The notes beneath the pieces are model-generated. The model saw nothing but the letters and a program-made list of their open reading frames with translations. It had not been told where the DNA came from and made no database searches. From Silene conica (taxonomy: Eukaryota > Streptophyta > Magnoliopsida > Caryophyllales > Caryophyllaceae): a stretch of DNA of 64,000 nucleotides. This document shows, in pieces, positions 21,180 through 34,229 of this stretch. Positions within the stretch are counted from its first letter, which is position 1, and each line of letters opens with the position of its first letter. Made by a program: the position numbers and the translations under genes. The DNA lies in contig CM055313.2 of assembly GCA_029255685.2 (NCBI GenBank), positions 73,572,641-73,636,640 on the forward strand, written 5' to 3'.

Positions 21180-21450
21180 AATCGTAAATTTATATTTTTT
21201 TTGTTAATTTAATGGGTTGGGTTTATTTGATCTTATTCAAAAAAAATTGATCTACGTTTCTTTCATTTTTTTAATCTACGTTTTTTTGTTAATTTTTATC
21301 TGCTCGTGTATTTTTTTCATTTTTTAATTTTATGGGTTGGGTTTATTTTATCTTATTCAAAAATCTTTTATCTACGTTTCTTTCATTTTTTTAATTTACG
21401 TTTTTTTGTTAATTTTTATCTCCTCGTGTATTTTTTTCATTTTTTTAGAT
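21180..21450 (+). repeat. 120-bp tandem duplication, T-rich
   Basis: ATGGGTTGGGTTTATTT followed by ATCTTATTCAAAAA and CTACGTTTCTTTCATTTTTT appears at 21212 and 21332 with few differences. Confidence 0.8.
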
Positions 21451-22908
21451 ATACGTATGTTTGTTAATTTTTAACTCTTTGTATAATTTTTTTCGTTTTT
21501 TTCGTTTTTCATACCTCTAAATATTTGTTAATTACTTCTAATTGTCCAACTTTTTTTAATATTGTTGAATTTTTTGTTTCTGGGTAGAATTTTAGTGATT
21601 TTTTTATTTTCGAATTTGGAGTAATTAAAGTTGTTTTTTTATTATGGAGATAAAAATTATTTGTAACTTTAGAATGTTAAATGGAGAAAAGTAAAATGAA
21701 GAAACCAATGAAAAAGCAGGAAAAGTTGTTCTTTTTATAGAAAAGGGATTTAATCTAAAACCGTATATAATAAAACGGCATTGTATATTTTTGTTAACCC
21801 CAACTATTTCTGAGCTTGTAAAAATATATATTTTGGGCTTATAGACAACATAAAAACATGGGTCGATATAGATGCATGAGTCGACAATATCACCTAATAA
21901 TAATTATTACTCGTATTATTTTATGTAGCCTTAATTTACCATTTCTCAAAATTCTACTTTACGACGGTCGCACATGCGACCAGTAGGAAAGTGATCACAT
22001 TTTGATACGTAGTGACCATTTTTGATTAAATAGTGACCATTTTTTTTTCATATTTTCGGAAATATAGATATTTTTAGGATTTATTTTTCATCAAAATCTT
22101 AAAATTTGGACCTCATGTTAAATTTAATGTATATGTTTATATAGTATATAAACTTGCTTTTATACATTTTAATTGTCACAAATTATAGAGTAATACGGTC
22201 TCATATAAAAAGTTGTTCCTTCAGTGCTAATAAACGATTTTTCTTTTTATATATGTTGATCGTCTTATGGTATGAGAGTATGAGACCGTTCATACAAAAA
22301 TTCTAATTTAATTTTAATTGTCAAGGTATCCAAGAGGTTAATTTTCCGGAATTGTAATTTTTTTATTTTTATTAAAATTTGTTGTCCCTTATATAGATTT
22401 CCGATTTTTTTAAAATTTTCTTTTATTGTGAGGTTGAATGTGATTAATTTTTTTATTATAAGCTTTTTAACATATGAATATGTATATGAAAAATAAGAAA
22501 TGAGGAGAGAGGGTAATTAATTGGGATGAGAGTAAGTGGAGAGAGTGGAGTTGGTTAATGTGTGAAAAAAAATAATTATAAAGTAAAAATTTCAGCCTAG
22601 AAATGACCTTCCTTTTATAGATAGGAGATATGACATAGGATTGACTATGACATGTCCGCAAGTGATTGAGCACACCAATCAGTTGGTCCTGGTGAGAAAA
22701 GACGAATGCTTGATTTGGGTTTCAAATTTGGTAGGGTATCCACATAATAATTGGTCTCTTGTAAAGAATTTTTATGCTATGTATTCCAATCGTTTTATAC
22801 ACTTTGTGGAATATGTGTGAGTTTTATTTTAATTAAATGTATAGAATTGATTGGAATGGATGAAGTATTAACTCTATTAGGACCTTGTTTTTTTAGGGTT
22901 AATAACTT

Positions 22909-22957
22909 CAGTCCGTTTTTCGTAAGACGGACGTACCCGTCACAAGCTTGCGACGGG
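22909..22957 (+). repeat. MULE B left terminal repeat (second-gene side)
   Basis: Contains the palindrome-like CCCGTCACAAGCTTGCGACG from 22936. Confidence 0.85.
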
Positions 22958-23036
22958 TCAAGTACGTGTTATATGAGCCAAGTATGTACCGTATTTGATA
23001 GGAAATGGGGTATGCAAGTTGGCTGATGTCACAATT

Positions 23037-23239
23037 TGTAACAACCCGACCCACCACGGTCGTAACACACCCCAATAAGATGGGAGGTAAGCCTTTGGGC
23101 CCATTATTTGTCCTCACTTGAGCCCAAAAGCACAAGGCCTTGTTACTAAGTGGTGGGTGGAAGTTATTATAAACATATCACAATCCTCACATTCTACCGA
23201 TGTGGGACAACTTTTCTCTCATATTCTTGGGGTGTTACA
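23037..23239 (+). mobile_element. Small solo LTR / TRIM (TSD CAATT)
   Basis: A 203-bp segment starting TGTAACAACCCGACCC and ending GGGGTGTTACA, with 5-bp repeats CAATT on both sides (23032-23036, 23240-23244). TG...CA ends and a 5-bp TSD indicate an LTR left by recombination, or a TRIM. It lies in the upstream region of the MULE B second gene and is absent from MULE A. I saw no 5S rRNA-like (Cassandra) core. Confidence 0.8.
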
Positions 23240-23559
23240 CAATTAAGTCAATTAAAAAAAGAAAAAAAAGGACTTCTCACTTCCCCAAAACCCTCGAGAG
23301 TCGAGACTCCCAACCATCATATCTCATTTACCCTCTCTCACTCAACCGTCATTCACCATTTTCTCACATATTCAACTTCATTATCCTCAAATGACTTCCT
23401 CTCACTAAAATAAAATCTCTGTACACCCCCCCAATATCCCTCTAACATTTTCTCATAAATACAAAATCTCTGCAAAACAACAAACAGAAAGAGGGAAAAT
23501 GGTAACTAAACAAAGTGCGAGGCGTGCATTGGTGAAGAAGACAATTACAAATGCTAAAG

Positions 23560-24486
23560 GTGTGAACATATTGAACCTTTGTCTCTCGTTTTTTCATTTT
23601 ATGAAAATGTTTAATAATTTGAAATAATGAAGACGATTTATTTGAAAATGGTAACACAGTGTAATTTTTTACATGTTTTTTTTAAGTAATTTGTACATGT
23701 GTTTTTTAGTACTTGCATGTGGATTTTCCAATTTAAGTAAATGTTGCGGATTTTTTTATTTAAGTAATATTTTGGGTTTTCGTCTTGTGTTAAGCAATTT
23801 TCTGGGTTTTCAATGTTTAATGATTTGAAATGATGAAAATGTTTTTAAGTAATGGAGTATTTGTTGACGTGTATTGTGTATTTGTTGACGTATATTGTGT
23901 ATTGTGTATTGGGTTTTTTAGGGTTTGTGTAATTTTCTGGGTTATTTGTAGGGTTCCAAAATATTTTAGGGTTTCTGAGGGTTTGTATTTATTTATTCTT
24001 TCATGGCTTTTGTGGGTTTATTAGCGGTTGCATGTGGTTTTTTTTTAGGTAATTGTTGTTTGTTTATTTGCATGTTGTTTATTTTAAGTTATTTGTGTGG
24101 GTTTTGGGATTCGTGGATATTTTAGGGTTTCTGGGGGTTTGTTGTTTTCTTGTTTCTCGATCCATTGTTCTGACATAATATTTTAGAAGCTTCGTGTGTG
24201 TTACATTTTCTGACAAGCAGTACATACAATGTTGTTATTTTTGGATTTCTGGGGTTGTGTTGTTGTGTTGTTTAAATGTCTTCATTGGTCTGACATATTA
24301 ACATGTCTGACAGTTTCTGGGAAATGTAATGTTGTTTATTATTCGCGAAATGTAATCTTATATATGTTGGTAGATGTTGCTATAATGTATATGTTGTACA
24401 AAAGATAGGTGTGGGGTGACATCTGAACATTTTAGCTGTGTATTATGACATACTAACATTGTATTTGTTTTGTGTGTCATGGATAG
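23560..24486 (+). other. Intron 1 of the MULE B second gene
   Basis: T/G-rich, with repeated GGGTTTT(T)AGGGTTT and TGTCTGACA-like words. It starts GTGTGAAC and ends at AG 24485-24486. No coding was recognised. Confidence 0.6.
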
Positions 24487-25199
24487 CCGAGGAGGAGATT
24501 CCAGCAGAGGAAGCACCGCGACGAAAGGCACCAGCAAGGAGGAAAGCTGTAGCAAAGGGTAAAGGGAAGGCGGTGGTGGACGAGGCAGGTGAAGATGATG
24601 CTGGGGAAGAAGCAGATGCAGAAGACGGAGATACAGAAGCTACTGGAACGGTGAAGGAAACAAAAAAGAAGGTCACTTTCAAAGGCGTCGACAATAGTAA
24701 GAGAAAAGGAAAAGGGAAGGCAGTGGAGGCCGAAGACGATGACCATGGTGAGGACAGTGGTGAATCGGAAGACGCTTCTTACGATGAAGGTATGCATCGT
24801 CGTTTCTTATAGTCTACTGCATGGCTTATCTGTACGTAGCCCCCGTGACTAGTTTCTTTGTTACATACATGCGTGGTGGATGCGGCCGTGCAGAAGGCAA
24901 TCACAGTGGTTAAGAAGCCGGCGAAGAAACAAACGTTACAAGAAAAAAAGCAACTGAAGAAAGGTACGACATGCTGTATGTCTTGGAATTATTGTATGAT
25001 GTGGTAAAGTATTTGGTCATATACGTCGTTCATGATTTTGACTTCTGTTTATTGTGTAGTGCCTGAGACGTCATACAGAAAATACCCAGAAGGCGATTGT
25101 TGTGACGACAAGGAGAGAGGCTAGAGAGAGTTCGAAGAAACGTAGCGTGGATGAAGATTGTTTGGAGCTGATCAAGTAAGTGTGGACTTACATTTTATC

Positions 25200-27560
25200 T
25201 GATTTAGGAATCGTCCTATACCCCTGCTGTGGTCATTATGTTGTTAATATTAATCATTTTGTTAGGTGCGTACATTACTGTAATGTGTTGGCCACATTTT
25301 GTAGATGAAAAATGTTGTTATTTTCAGCCATTATGATTGATGGTTATATTGTTGTTTTACGTTGTGTACATATGCTCTGTTAGATGACAACATTGTGTGT
25401 ATGTTAATATGTTATCGGTATTGGTGATTTTGTAGCATACATTACATACGTTGCTTTGTTGTGTACATATTCTTTTTGGGTTAACTTTAATTGAATTGTG
25501 TTGTCTTGTTGTTATTGTTATCCCATAATGTCGGGTGTATATATTGTCGGGAAAAACTATCGACATTGTGTAGATGTTTATATGTTGTCTGAATTAGTTA
25601 ATGTGTAGCGTATATTACATTCTTGAAATTGTTGTTTACATCTGTTGATGCTGCTTCGTTGTTGCATTGTCTTGTTTTGTTACCACTACACTAGTGTTAA
25701 CATTATGTTTTCGTTTGTTTTCATTACATTTAGTTGAAGAACGTCCAGTTGTTGTTATTGTTACTCATATTGTTAGGTGCATACATTATTGTAATAGGTT
25801 GACAACCTTTTGTAGATGAAAGTGTTATTATTTTTATCCATTATGTTAGATGATTTACAATGGTTCTTATGTTGTGAACATATGTTCTGCTAAATGAAAT
25901 TCATAAAAATGAATATGTTGTTCGTATTGGCTATATGTTACCATATATAGATGTTATTTTTTCGCATTATGTTGTCGTCTTCGATTGTTAAAAAGCATAC
26001 TTACATAATTGTATATGTTGCGTACATATGTAGTCAGTAGTTTATGGTTACCTTTTCTGATTATGTTACCCTCTGTTGGTGTCAACATGATGTTATAGTT
26101 GCCACACATAATCTTAATTTGAGTGTGTTTTCTTGTTGTCTTTCTTTGCCATTATGTTGGGTTGTTACATTTTTTTGTCTGTTGTTTACATCTGTTCATG
26201 CTGCTTTGTTGTTACCTTTTCTTGTCTTGATCTCCCTGAACATTATGTTATAGTTTGTGTACATTAAGTTTTGTTGAGGACGTTGACATGTTGTTATTCT
26301 TACCCCATTCTGTTTGGTGCTTACATTGTAGTATACGTTAGCAAACATATGTTGTTCAGTTTTAAAACTTTGACGATGATTATGTTATCTTCTTCGATTG
26401 TTATGAAGCATACTTACATAATTGTATATGTTGCGTACAAATGTAGTCACTAATTTACGGTTACCTTTTCTGATTATGTTACCCTCTGTTTGTGTCAACA
26501 TTATCTTATAGTTGCCTTACATAAACATAATTTGAAGCGTGTTTTTGTTGTTGTCATTCTTTTCCATTATGTTGGGTTGTTACATTTTTGTGTTTGTTGT
26601 TTACATCTGTTCATGCTGCTTTGTTGTTACATTTTCTTGTTTTGATCCCCCTAAACATGATATAATAGTTTATGAACATTAAGTTCTGTTGAGGACGTTA
26701 ACATGTTATTTTTACCCCATTCTGTTTGGTACTTACATTGTAGTATACGTTAGCAAAGATATCTTGTTCTGATTTGATAAAACTTTTGTGATGATTATGT
26801 TGTCTTATTCGATTGTTATGAAGCATACCTGTTGGTGTCAACATTATGTTATAGTTGCCTTACATAAACTTTATTTGAAGTGTGTTTTCTTGTTGTTATT
26901 CTTTACCATTATGTTGGGTTGTTACATTTTTGTGTCTGTTGTTTACATCTGTTGAAACTGCTTTGTTGTTACGTTTTCTTGATTTGATCCCCCTAAACAT
27001 TATGTTATAATTTGTGTACATTTTATGTTTTGTTGAGGACGTTGACATGTTGTTATTTTTACCACATTCTGTTTGGTGCTTACATTGTAGTATACGTTAG
27101 CATGCATATCTTGTTCTGTTTTGATAAAACTTTGACGATGAATATGTTGTCTTTTTTTATTATTATGTAGCATACATTACATAATTTAATATGTTGCGTA
27201 CATATGTTGACAGTGATTTGTGGGTACGTTTTCTGGTTATGTTTCCCTCTGTTGGTTACATAAAATTTATTTGAAACGTGTTTACATTGTTGAATCTGTT
27301 ATGAACATATGTTGTCCTAATTTTTTTTCTTTTGTTTTCTGCATTTGTTATTGTGTTTAATTTGAAATGTAAATGTTGTTCACATCTGTTCATGCTGCTT
27401 TGTTGTTTCATGTTCTTGTTCTGTTCCCCCTACCATGGTATTAACATTTCGTTAGATTTTCTTTACATTAAGTTTTCTTCATAAAGTGTGTTTACATGTT
27501 GTTATTGTCAACCATTATGCTGGATGCTTACATTGTTGTATCTGTTGTGAACATATTATG
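25200..27560 (+). repeat. Long intron made of degenerate tandem repeats (345-415 bp period)
   Basis: The block TTGAGGACGTTGACATGTTG, then TACCCCATTCTGTTTGGTGC and TTACATTGTAGTATACGTTA, recurs near 26275, 26692 and 27036, with an older copy near 25735. Between copies run TTGTTACATTTTCTTG and CATTATGTTGGGTTGTTACA blocks. The strand composition is T/G-rich throughout. It corresponds to the tandem-repeat intron of MULE A. Confidence 0.85.
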
Positions 27561-28981
27561 TTGGTTCTGATTGTATGTCTTTTTGTAGGAAAAGGAAGGA
27601 GGTTCACGGGCATGGGTCACCTCGGCCATTATTCAACCTGATTGTTGTTCTGACCGAAGCTTAGAAAATGGATGTCGAGGAAATTGGTTTCGGCGGTCTA
27701 CTTCAGCTGAAGACGCACGCCTTTCTTCATCAAATGGCTGATTGGTTGCTTATCAAATACGATCCGTCAACAAGGATGTTTCTCTTTAACCGGCATCACC
27801 AGTTCGTGTTGACAAAGGAGGACGTTTATGATGCATTTATGCTGCCGTGTACGGACCAGGAAGTGGAAGCAAGAACAGATCAGGCATTAGCGCAGATGTG
27901 GCGCAAAAAATTCAACATCAATGATAGGGGTGAGTTGTCGTTGGATGCATGTGAGGCAGGAGATGATAGAGCTGCAGGATGGCGGCCCCGAATTTAAGAA
28001 AATGTTTGTACTGTTTGCAATGGGTACATTCCTGGCCCCAACGGTCCACAACCGTGTGGACTTCCGTCTGGTTGGGGCAGTCGAGGACGTGGAGATGATA
28101 TCTGGGTTGGATTGGAGCTCCTTTGTGCTTAAAAGGCTGGACGTTGCAGTGGACTCGTGGAGGAACCACGGCTCGAAAAGTGTAGGGGGCTGCTTAATGT
28201 TCTTGCAGATGGTGTACTTCCATCGCCTAACTTGGAGGGGTACCCCAGAAAAGACAAGCCTCCCGCTAATCCAACACTGGACGTACGAGCGGCTTAAAAA
28301 GAGGATTGGCGAGGAAGTGCGCGCATACCAGTACCACGAGGGGTTCGGAGTGGGGATTTGGAACTGCTTGACGTACCCAGTTTCAAAGGACCGGGTGAAA
28401 TGCCTTTACCGTAGAGCCAGTGCAATTGAAGAGGCATCCAGGGGGCCTCCCGCGAGGTTTGTGACCTTGCCTCTGCCAGATGGTGTCCCCACCGACGACG
28501 AACTGCAGGCCTCCTACGAAGATGTAAGTGATTGCATGCGTTCCCTGAAATTCCCCGTCTTAACTGATTTTATAATGTCATCTAGTATATCACTTATGTT
28601 ATGTTAACACTAGAACAACCCCCCCAGGTGTGCACTCGGAACTGGATGACTACCAGGCGTAACCTGTCGATCGTGTCAAGCCTGCACAAGTCCCTCCTGA
28701 AGGCCGGTGTTATAAATGAAGGCGGTGGTACGGAGCAGCAGTCATGCTCAGTTGGTAGCGCAGCTGAAGGATCACCTACGCAGGGCTCGTTCACCCAAGC
28801 AATGGGCAGTCCGGGGTTCGTGGCTGCGTGGGATGCGGTTGGCGCGAGGTTGGATGCAATGATAGACGTTGAGATGATCACTGCTCCTTCGTTCTCCCTG
28901 GGCCTCGATGATATAGGCATGCCCCCCCCAAACTACACCCCGCACAACCCGCAAGAAGACTGGCGGATCCAAGTAATATGA

Positions 28982-29624
28982 CCGAAAATTAGACACTACA
29001 ACTTTTTGGGTTGGCCGTTGTAAAGGCCTAGTTTGGATGTACAGTTTGTTTTGGTGCTCCTTAGTGTAGGAGTAAGTATTTTGGACAGCTTGGTGGGTAG
29101 GTCCTTCTGTTTTGGACTACCAAAAACAATGTGAAGGCCAAATATTGGGCCTTCGTTAATATCGTTTTGTGGTTGGCATCTGACTGCCGAAACTGTCGAT
29201 GGTTTAGAACGACCATCGTTTTCGGGTGTTATCCCGTGCCCTTTAGGGTATGGACGTTAGATATAAAGCCCGTGTGCATATTCAGTGCTTTATCTTTGCG
29301 CTTTATCCTTATGCATACCGCTTGTTTTTAATGGTTGGACATAAGTCAAAAATGTTGTCTGAACATGTCTGACTTTATACAACTTTGATGGTTAAACATA
29401 ACAAACATTGAGCTTTCGTTAGTTTACATTGACATATGTATCCATTAAATTAAATAATTGACTGCATGGTACATAGTAACAAATGCAAAAAGAAGATGTA
29501 CAACCTTAAACATAATAATGTCAAGACACTAGAGTATCCCACAAAAAATGTACCCCATAAACAACAACAAAGTACTGCCTGGTACATCATAACAAAATGC
29601 AGACAACCTATTCATCAACACAAG
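28982..29624. other. Spacer between the MULE B second gene and the nested retrotransposon
   Basis: It carries the presumed 3' flank of the second gene. From about 29400 it carries AT-rich repeat sequence also found at 38480-38560 (AACAACAACAAAGTACTGCC). Confidence 0.6.
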
Positions 29625-29629
29625 AGAAG

Positions 29630-30899
29630 TGTTAGGTTTAACTAGTTGCTCATAAACTAATTTAGTCATACTAACAAAACCTTTAATTAACTTTTAATTA
29701 ACATATTTATAAACTTGTTTATAAGATCTTATGCATGCTAAAATATGCGGAATAGGGAGAAAATGAACCCTTACACACGGTCCAAGAATATGCTAGGATG
29801 ATCCTCCGAGTACCCAAATTAGAATACCTCCTCCGGATGCACCAAGACAATCCCTTAAGAACCGAACCCTTATTAGTGCTAGACAAGAAATCGGTTTTCT
29901 CCTTAAACTTATTCTAATCACTCTTATTAGAATAATATATGAATACTACTTTTAGTATAATTTTATTATCTTATAATAAGTATTTAGAGGTTGAATAATC
30001 TCTTCTTTACTTAGTAGAATTTCGGCCAAGAGGAGAAGAAGAGCAACAACTAGAATGAATATGATACATATCTTATATATATATTAAGCATGCTCTCTAT
30101 AATATTAATTAACTTAAGCATGCTTATGTTGGGAAAGGGGAGCCGGCTATGGGATGTGCAACAAGGGGACATCATCACTTCTCAAGGTATTATAGGGTGG
30201 CTTTAGGTTAGAGTTTCCAAGACTCTTTAAATGATTATGTTTATACCCTAATAAACACTAATCATACCATTAAGAACCCTCACCAAAACCGGCTACCATA
30301 ATCCATAAAATGGATTTCATTTTACAACTTTGTAAAATGTATAATTTATACAAAGTGTGACATCCTATATGTCATATGTTTTAGTACATTTAAAACATAT
30401 AAATATTTATCATATAAATATTATACATAAATAAATCATATTTATTAATCAATAAGTAATTCGAAATTACAAATGTAAAATGATCATTTATCGTCAATAC
30501 GATTTACAACCTTTGTATTAATTTTAACCCAATTCATTCTAATTACGATATCACAAAATATCGTTTAATGTTTAACAATTGACACGTTTCAATTTTAAAC
30601 ATAAATCTTACATTAAGATTTAACCTCTAATTTCTCGATATACGAGTTTAAGGAATATGATCAAATCGTATCAATATACATTTGATCATTTTATCAATTA
30701 AGGGAATTGTCCTAAAGGTGTGACCTAAAGGGATCAACTGACCATCACCGTCATACGACAGTAATGTCAAACTCTAGCTAGCCAATCATTACCGATTAAT
30801 GTTGGTCAGTTGACTAATAATTCGTATCATCCCTTGCGCATTCTCGTTATGAGATTTAATTACGTGATCGCACTATTGTTGAGGACACATTTCCCAACA
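29630..30899 (-). repeat. 3' LTR of the gag-only retrotransposon
   Basis: 1,270 bp. On the minus strand it starts TGTTGGGAAATGTGTCCTC and ends CTAACA. Confidence 0.95.
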
Positions 30900-30914
30900 A
30901 TCTCCCACTTGTCC
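30900..30914 (-). other. Polypurine tract
   Basis: The minus strand reads GGACAAGTGGGAGAT immediately before the 3' LTR. Confidence 0.8.
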
Positions 30915-33320
30915 TCGACAAGTGTGCGTCACCAATTCTCTTGTCCTATTACAATCTCCCACTCAATGCAAGATGTCTCTCTAAGGTCGTACTTGCATTC
31001 GATCATATCATGAGTGGTTTCCTCGATCTGGAGAATAACTGTCTGACCGGAATTATCTACCATAGATACCTTCCGAGCGTGGCCACGCATTTCCAGTTAA
31101 CTTCTCCTCGAGTGGCCCTGAGATTTGAACAACCCTGACAAGGGGTGGACAATTTCTATCGCACTACTTCCTTCAACTAGTCACAGTTAGTCACAACCCA
31201 AAACAATCCCATTTGACTCCAGTTACGAAAAGTCGTAGAGAATGGATCAAAGTTATGCCTAAACTGCACCATCTTGGGAGAGTAGTCTTTAGTCAAAGAA
31301 TTGACTCACAAGAATACTATAGCAACTCTCGCCACGACCCGGCTATAAAATTTCCAGAACTCTATAAGCGGTCACATTGCCCGACAGAGTGTCTCTTACA
31401 GTCTGCCTATGTGATCGACTAGTCATCACATATGACTCTATGGCACTTGAACTTGCCATCAATCGCCTCACACTCTAGTCGCTTTGAGACGTCACCTCAT
31501 GTAAGCGGCTAGGGACCATACTAAGTCAATCCAGTTCACTTATGGGGTTCAATATTGTCTCATACAACCCATTTGGATTCTGACAAAGTATCTTTTACTT
31601 TGAGTTATTAATAACTCAAATGATGTTGTCATGCAACAATAGTCAACACTATTACATTGCATTTTGATGCACAATCATCTGTTTGTATTAGTGTTTTGCG
31701 AATAACCTTTATTCATGCGATTAACATTTTATTCATGATAGCAAAACTTACAACTTTTGGTCTCCTTTATTCTCATATTATCCCGTATAATATGATTCTA
31801 TTCGAGTACATATCTAGAACTCTTTCTAGATTTTGAGTTTCCTTTCCGGAGGAAAGCTCCCACTGTTATCTTATAACTTGTGACGTATCAATATACTGGA
31901 GGGATTAAAATCACTCTCTACAGTCACTTATGTACTGAAATCTATATTGTAGTTTATTTATGATTTCATCATTCTTTATAATTTTCACTCATCTTGGCTA
32001 TCTGATAATGGTTTCATTCATCATTATGAACAATGTATCCAACCATTCTAACTTCTAGTGGGCGACCTTTTATTATCCATATAATAAACCTTCCCGTAAA
32101 GCTCCATCATCTTATGATATAAAGTATTTGATTATCTAGAATTGAAAACCTCTTATTCTTTACACCTTAAAGAATCACCCATTCTCTCTAAATGGTAGGC
32201 TTAATTCTTTTTATGAAAATCGCTCCCACTAAAATCAATATCTCTCGATATCTTAAATGAACCTTTCATTTCTCGCATGTTAAACTATTACTTGAATCAT
32301 TATTACTATCACTATCCCTATAGTGATCTGTTTCCATTCAATCAATCATTACCTTCTTATCATGTCTTCGTTTCCTTGAGACGAAAATGACATGATAATT
32401 TCTTTATAACTACATAGGTACCGATTTCCTACTGATTTCATACGGGGTTTCAAGTTTCCTCTTTATGAAACAATGAACACAAAGAACCTTTCTTCGAGTG
32501 TCCTCCCGTAGTTTCTTCAGTGTCCTCTCGTAGTTTCTTCAAATCATTTAGGGCTTTTCTTAAGACTCCCAAGTAAGAATCTTCTCTAAGATCCTTCCTG
32601 CTCTTCTTAAGACTCCCAAGTAAGAATCTTCTCTAAGATCCTTCCTTTTCATCATTGGTTTGCGAGCGAAATATTTTCTCCCACTCTATCTTTCTAACAA
32701 TAACCTTTATTCGTTTAAGGATAGCTATTTCGATTAACCAATGCATATGAATGTTTGAAGTTTTATAGGTGTGATGAATACATTCTCATTTTCACTTAAA
32801 ATGAAAAACTTATAATGAACTGATATAGTCTCATTTTGATTGAATCTATCTCATGGGGTGTAGTTCTCCGTTTTAATCAACTCTTTGATACTCTTATACT
32901 TGATCGTATCAATATTTATTGCGTGATTAAATCACTATCATTCATGTTTAAATAAGGCATGCAATTTATTTGAGAAATCAAAACATTGATTAAGAACAAA
33001 AGTAGTGACTCGGGTTGAAAATCAAGTCACTAATATCCAAAATTACAACCATTGTTTTAGGATTTTAATCCTTGTCTTACAAGAAGATTAAATTGTTCCA
33101 TAAATAAATGCAAAATATGAAAGAAGACGATATGAAAAATAGAGCCTAGCTCTTCAAGTCTTCGATCAATTGGATGCTACCGTAGCCATCCAAGTAAGGA
33201 ACTTCAAGCTTCCTTCTCCTTGCCCTTATCATTATTCGGGGGTGGCCCTTTAAAACAATTTAAAAAGGGTAAATATCAACACATTTGTATCACTATACAT
33301 AAGTTGATAAACGACATGAA
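30915..33320 (-). other. Long non-coding 3' region of the gag-only element
   Basis: No pol motif could be read. It contains a 47-bp tandem duplication at 32559-32652. It is less AT-biased than its surroundings up to about 31560 (GACGTCACCTCATGTAAGCG region), suggesting a conserved non-coding block. Confidence 0.7.
32559..32652 (+). repeat. 47-bp tandem duplication
   Basis: CTTAAGACTCCCAAGTAAGA followed by an ATCTTCTCTAAGATCCTTCC block occurs at 32559 and 32606. A shorter duplicate, GTGTCCTC(C/T)CGTAGTTTCT, lies just upstream (32499-32540). Confidence 0.9.
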
Positions 33321-34229
33321 TTATACGCGAGAATTATTACCTACGGCGGTTGCCTTCCCATTTTTGAGATTACTTAAGTACTTGGGGCAATTTCGCTTCC
33401 AATGACCGATCCTCGTGCAATAATGGCACTTGTCTTGCTCTTTTGAAGACGAGGTGGAAGCGCCTTTCGAAAAGGTCTTTTCTTTGGTCGCTTTGGGCTT
33501 GAACGTTTTCTTGCCCTTGCCTTTCGAGGCATTCCTCTTGAAGCTCGTTTTCCCTTTCTTTTCGATGTTTAAAACATCCTTGGTGGAACTTTCATGAAGT
33601 CCCATGTCCCTTTCGGCTTGGACTAGCATCTTATGCAACTCGTCTAACGAGGTCTCTTGGTTTCGCATATTGAAATTCACCCGGAATTGAGCATACGCCT
33701 TAACCTTATTGAGTGAGTGAAGAACTCGGTCAATGATAAGAGAGTCGGGAACATCAACATCTTGAGCTTTTAGAGTCTCCGCAAGCTCAACTAGTTTGAG
33801 CACATGAGGGCTTATCTTTTGCCCTTCCTTGAAAGTTATGTCAAAGAAGGCGGAAGCCGCCTCGTATTGAATCACCCTTGGAGTTTGCGAAAACATGGTC
33901 GCAAGTTTGGTGTAAATTTCATACGATGTGGTCAACTTGATCATACTCCTTTGGAGATCCGGCTCCATGGAGAAGATGAGCACATTCTTAAGAGCGGAAG
34001 ACTCTTTCATGTAGGCTTCATAAGCCTCACGATTTTGGACCGACGAACGGGCCGTCGGTGTGGGAGGTGCGGCTTCGGATAGGTAACGACTCTTATCGTC
34101 ACCTTGAGCGGCCAAAAGCAATTGCGCATCCCAATCCTTAAAATTGGAACCATGCTTATCGAGTTTGCAACGATCCATAAAGGATCGAAGCCATGATACG
34201 TTAGTGAGAGGTGGAGCGTTGGTTGCCAT
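33321..34229 (-). CDS. Gag polyprotein, copia type (UBN2-like with CCHC zinc knuckle), intact
   Basis: 302 residues from ATG at 34229. The N-terminal two thirds look like the UBN2/copia gag domain (NFKDWDAQLLLAA near residue 29; SYEIYTKLATMF near 106; AYAQFRVNFNMRNQETSLDE near 190). A Lys/Ser-rich linker follows, then one zinc knuckle, CHYCTRIGHWKRNC (C-x2-C-x4-H-x4-C, about residues 268-281). The frame is uninterrupted, unlike most other element genes here. No protease, integrase or reverse transcriptase follows in any frame, so the product would form particles only with pol supplied in trans. The upstream leader is unusually long (about 2.4 kb). Confidence 0.95.
   Translation of the reverse strand: MATNAPPLTNVSWLRSFMDRCKLDKHGSNFKDWDAQLLLAAQGDDKSRYLSEAAPPTPTARSSVQNREAYEAYMKESSALKNVLIFSMEPDLQRSMIKLTTSYEIYTKLATMFSQTPRVIQYEAASAFFDITFKEGQKISPHVLKLVELAETLKAQDVDVPDSLIIDRVLHSLNKVKAYAQFRVNFNMRNQETSLDELHKMLVQAERDMGLHESSTKDVLNIEKKGKTSFKRNASKGKGKKTFKPKATKEKTFSKGASTSSSKEQDKCHYCTRIGHWKRNCPKYLSNLKNGKATAVGNNSRV

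Larger units (their letters stand above)
20375..22899. other. AT-rich spacer with Helitron termini and a 120-bp tandem repeat
   Basis: Apart from the Helitron junction (20640-20750) and the tandem repeat at 21180-21450, I see no gene. Around 21960-21985 a GGTCGCACATGCGACC palindrome occurs alone, without a visible partner. Confidence 0.5.
23499..28981 (+). pseudogene. MULE B second gene (acidic/lysine-rich N-terminus, FGGLL domain, basic tail), broken
   Basis: Exons inferred from frame and splice signals: 23499-23559 (MVTKQSARRALVKK), 24487-24789 (Ala/Glu/Lys-rich, EEAPRRKAPARRKAVAKGKG), 24894-24963 (KAITVVKKPAKKQ), about 25079-25175 (RREARESSKKRSVDEDC), 27589-28523 (IGFGGLLQLKTHAFLHQMAD onward) and 28628-28981. 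The Lys/Glu-rich start and a basic tail (in another frame, RTTRKKTGGSK) suggest a nuclear protein. The exon 5 domain resembles the N-terminal domain of Ulp1-associated/plant-mobile-domain proteins in plant MULEs (inference from residue pattern). Damage: stop at about 27662, one-base shift near 27945, and a C-run slip near 28925. A nuclear cofactor of transposition, like mudrB, is a guess from position only. Confidence 0.8.

Noticed and set aside
21960..21985. GGTCGCACATGCGACC palindrome as another MULE end
   Set aside because: It lacks the AAGCTT centre and the flanking terminal sequences of the six real ends, and has no partner or TSD.
23037..23239. Cassandra TRIM with 5S rRNA promoter
   Set aside because: Ends and size are similar, but no 5S A-box/IE/C-box sequence is recognisable.
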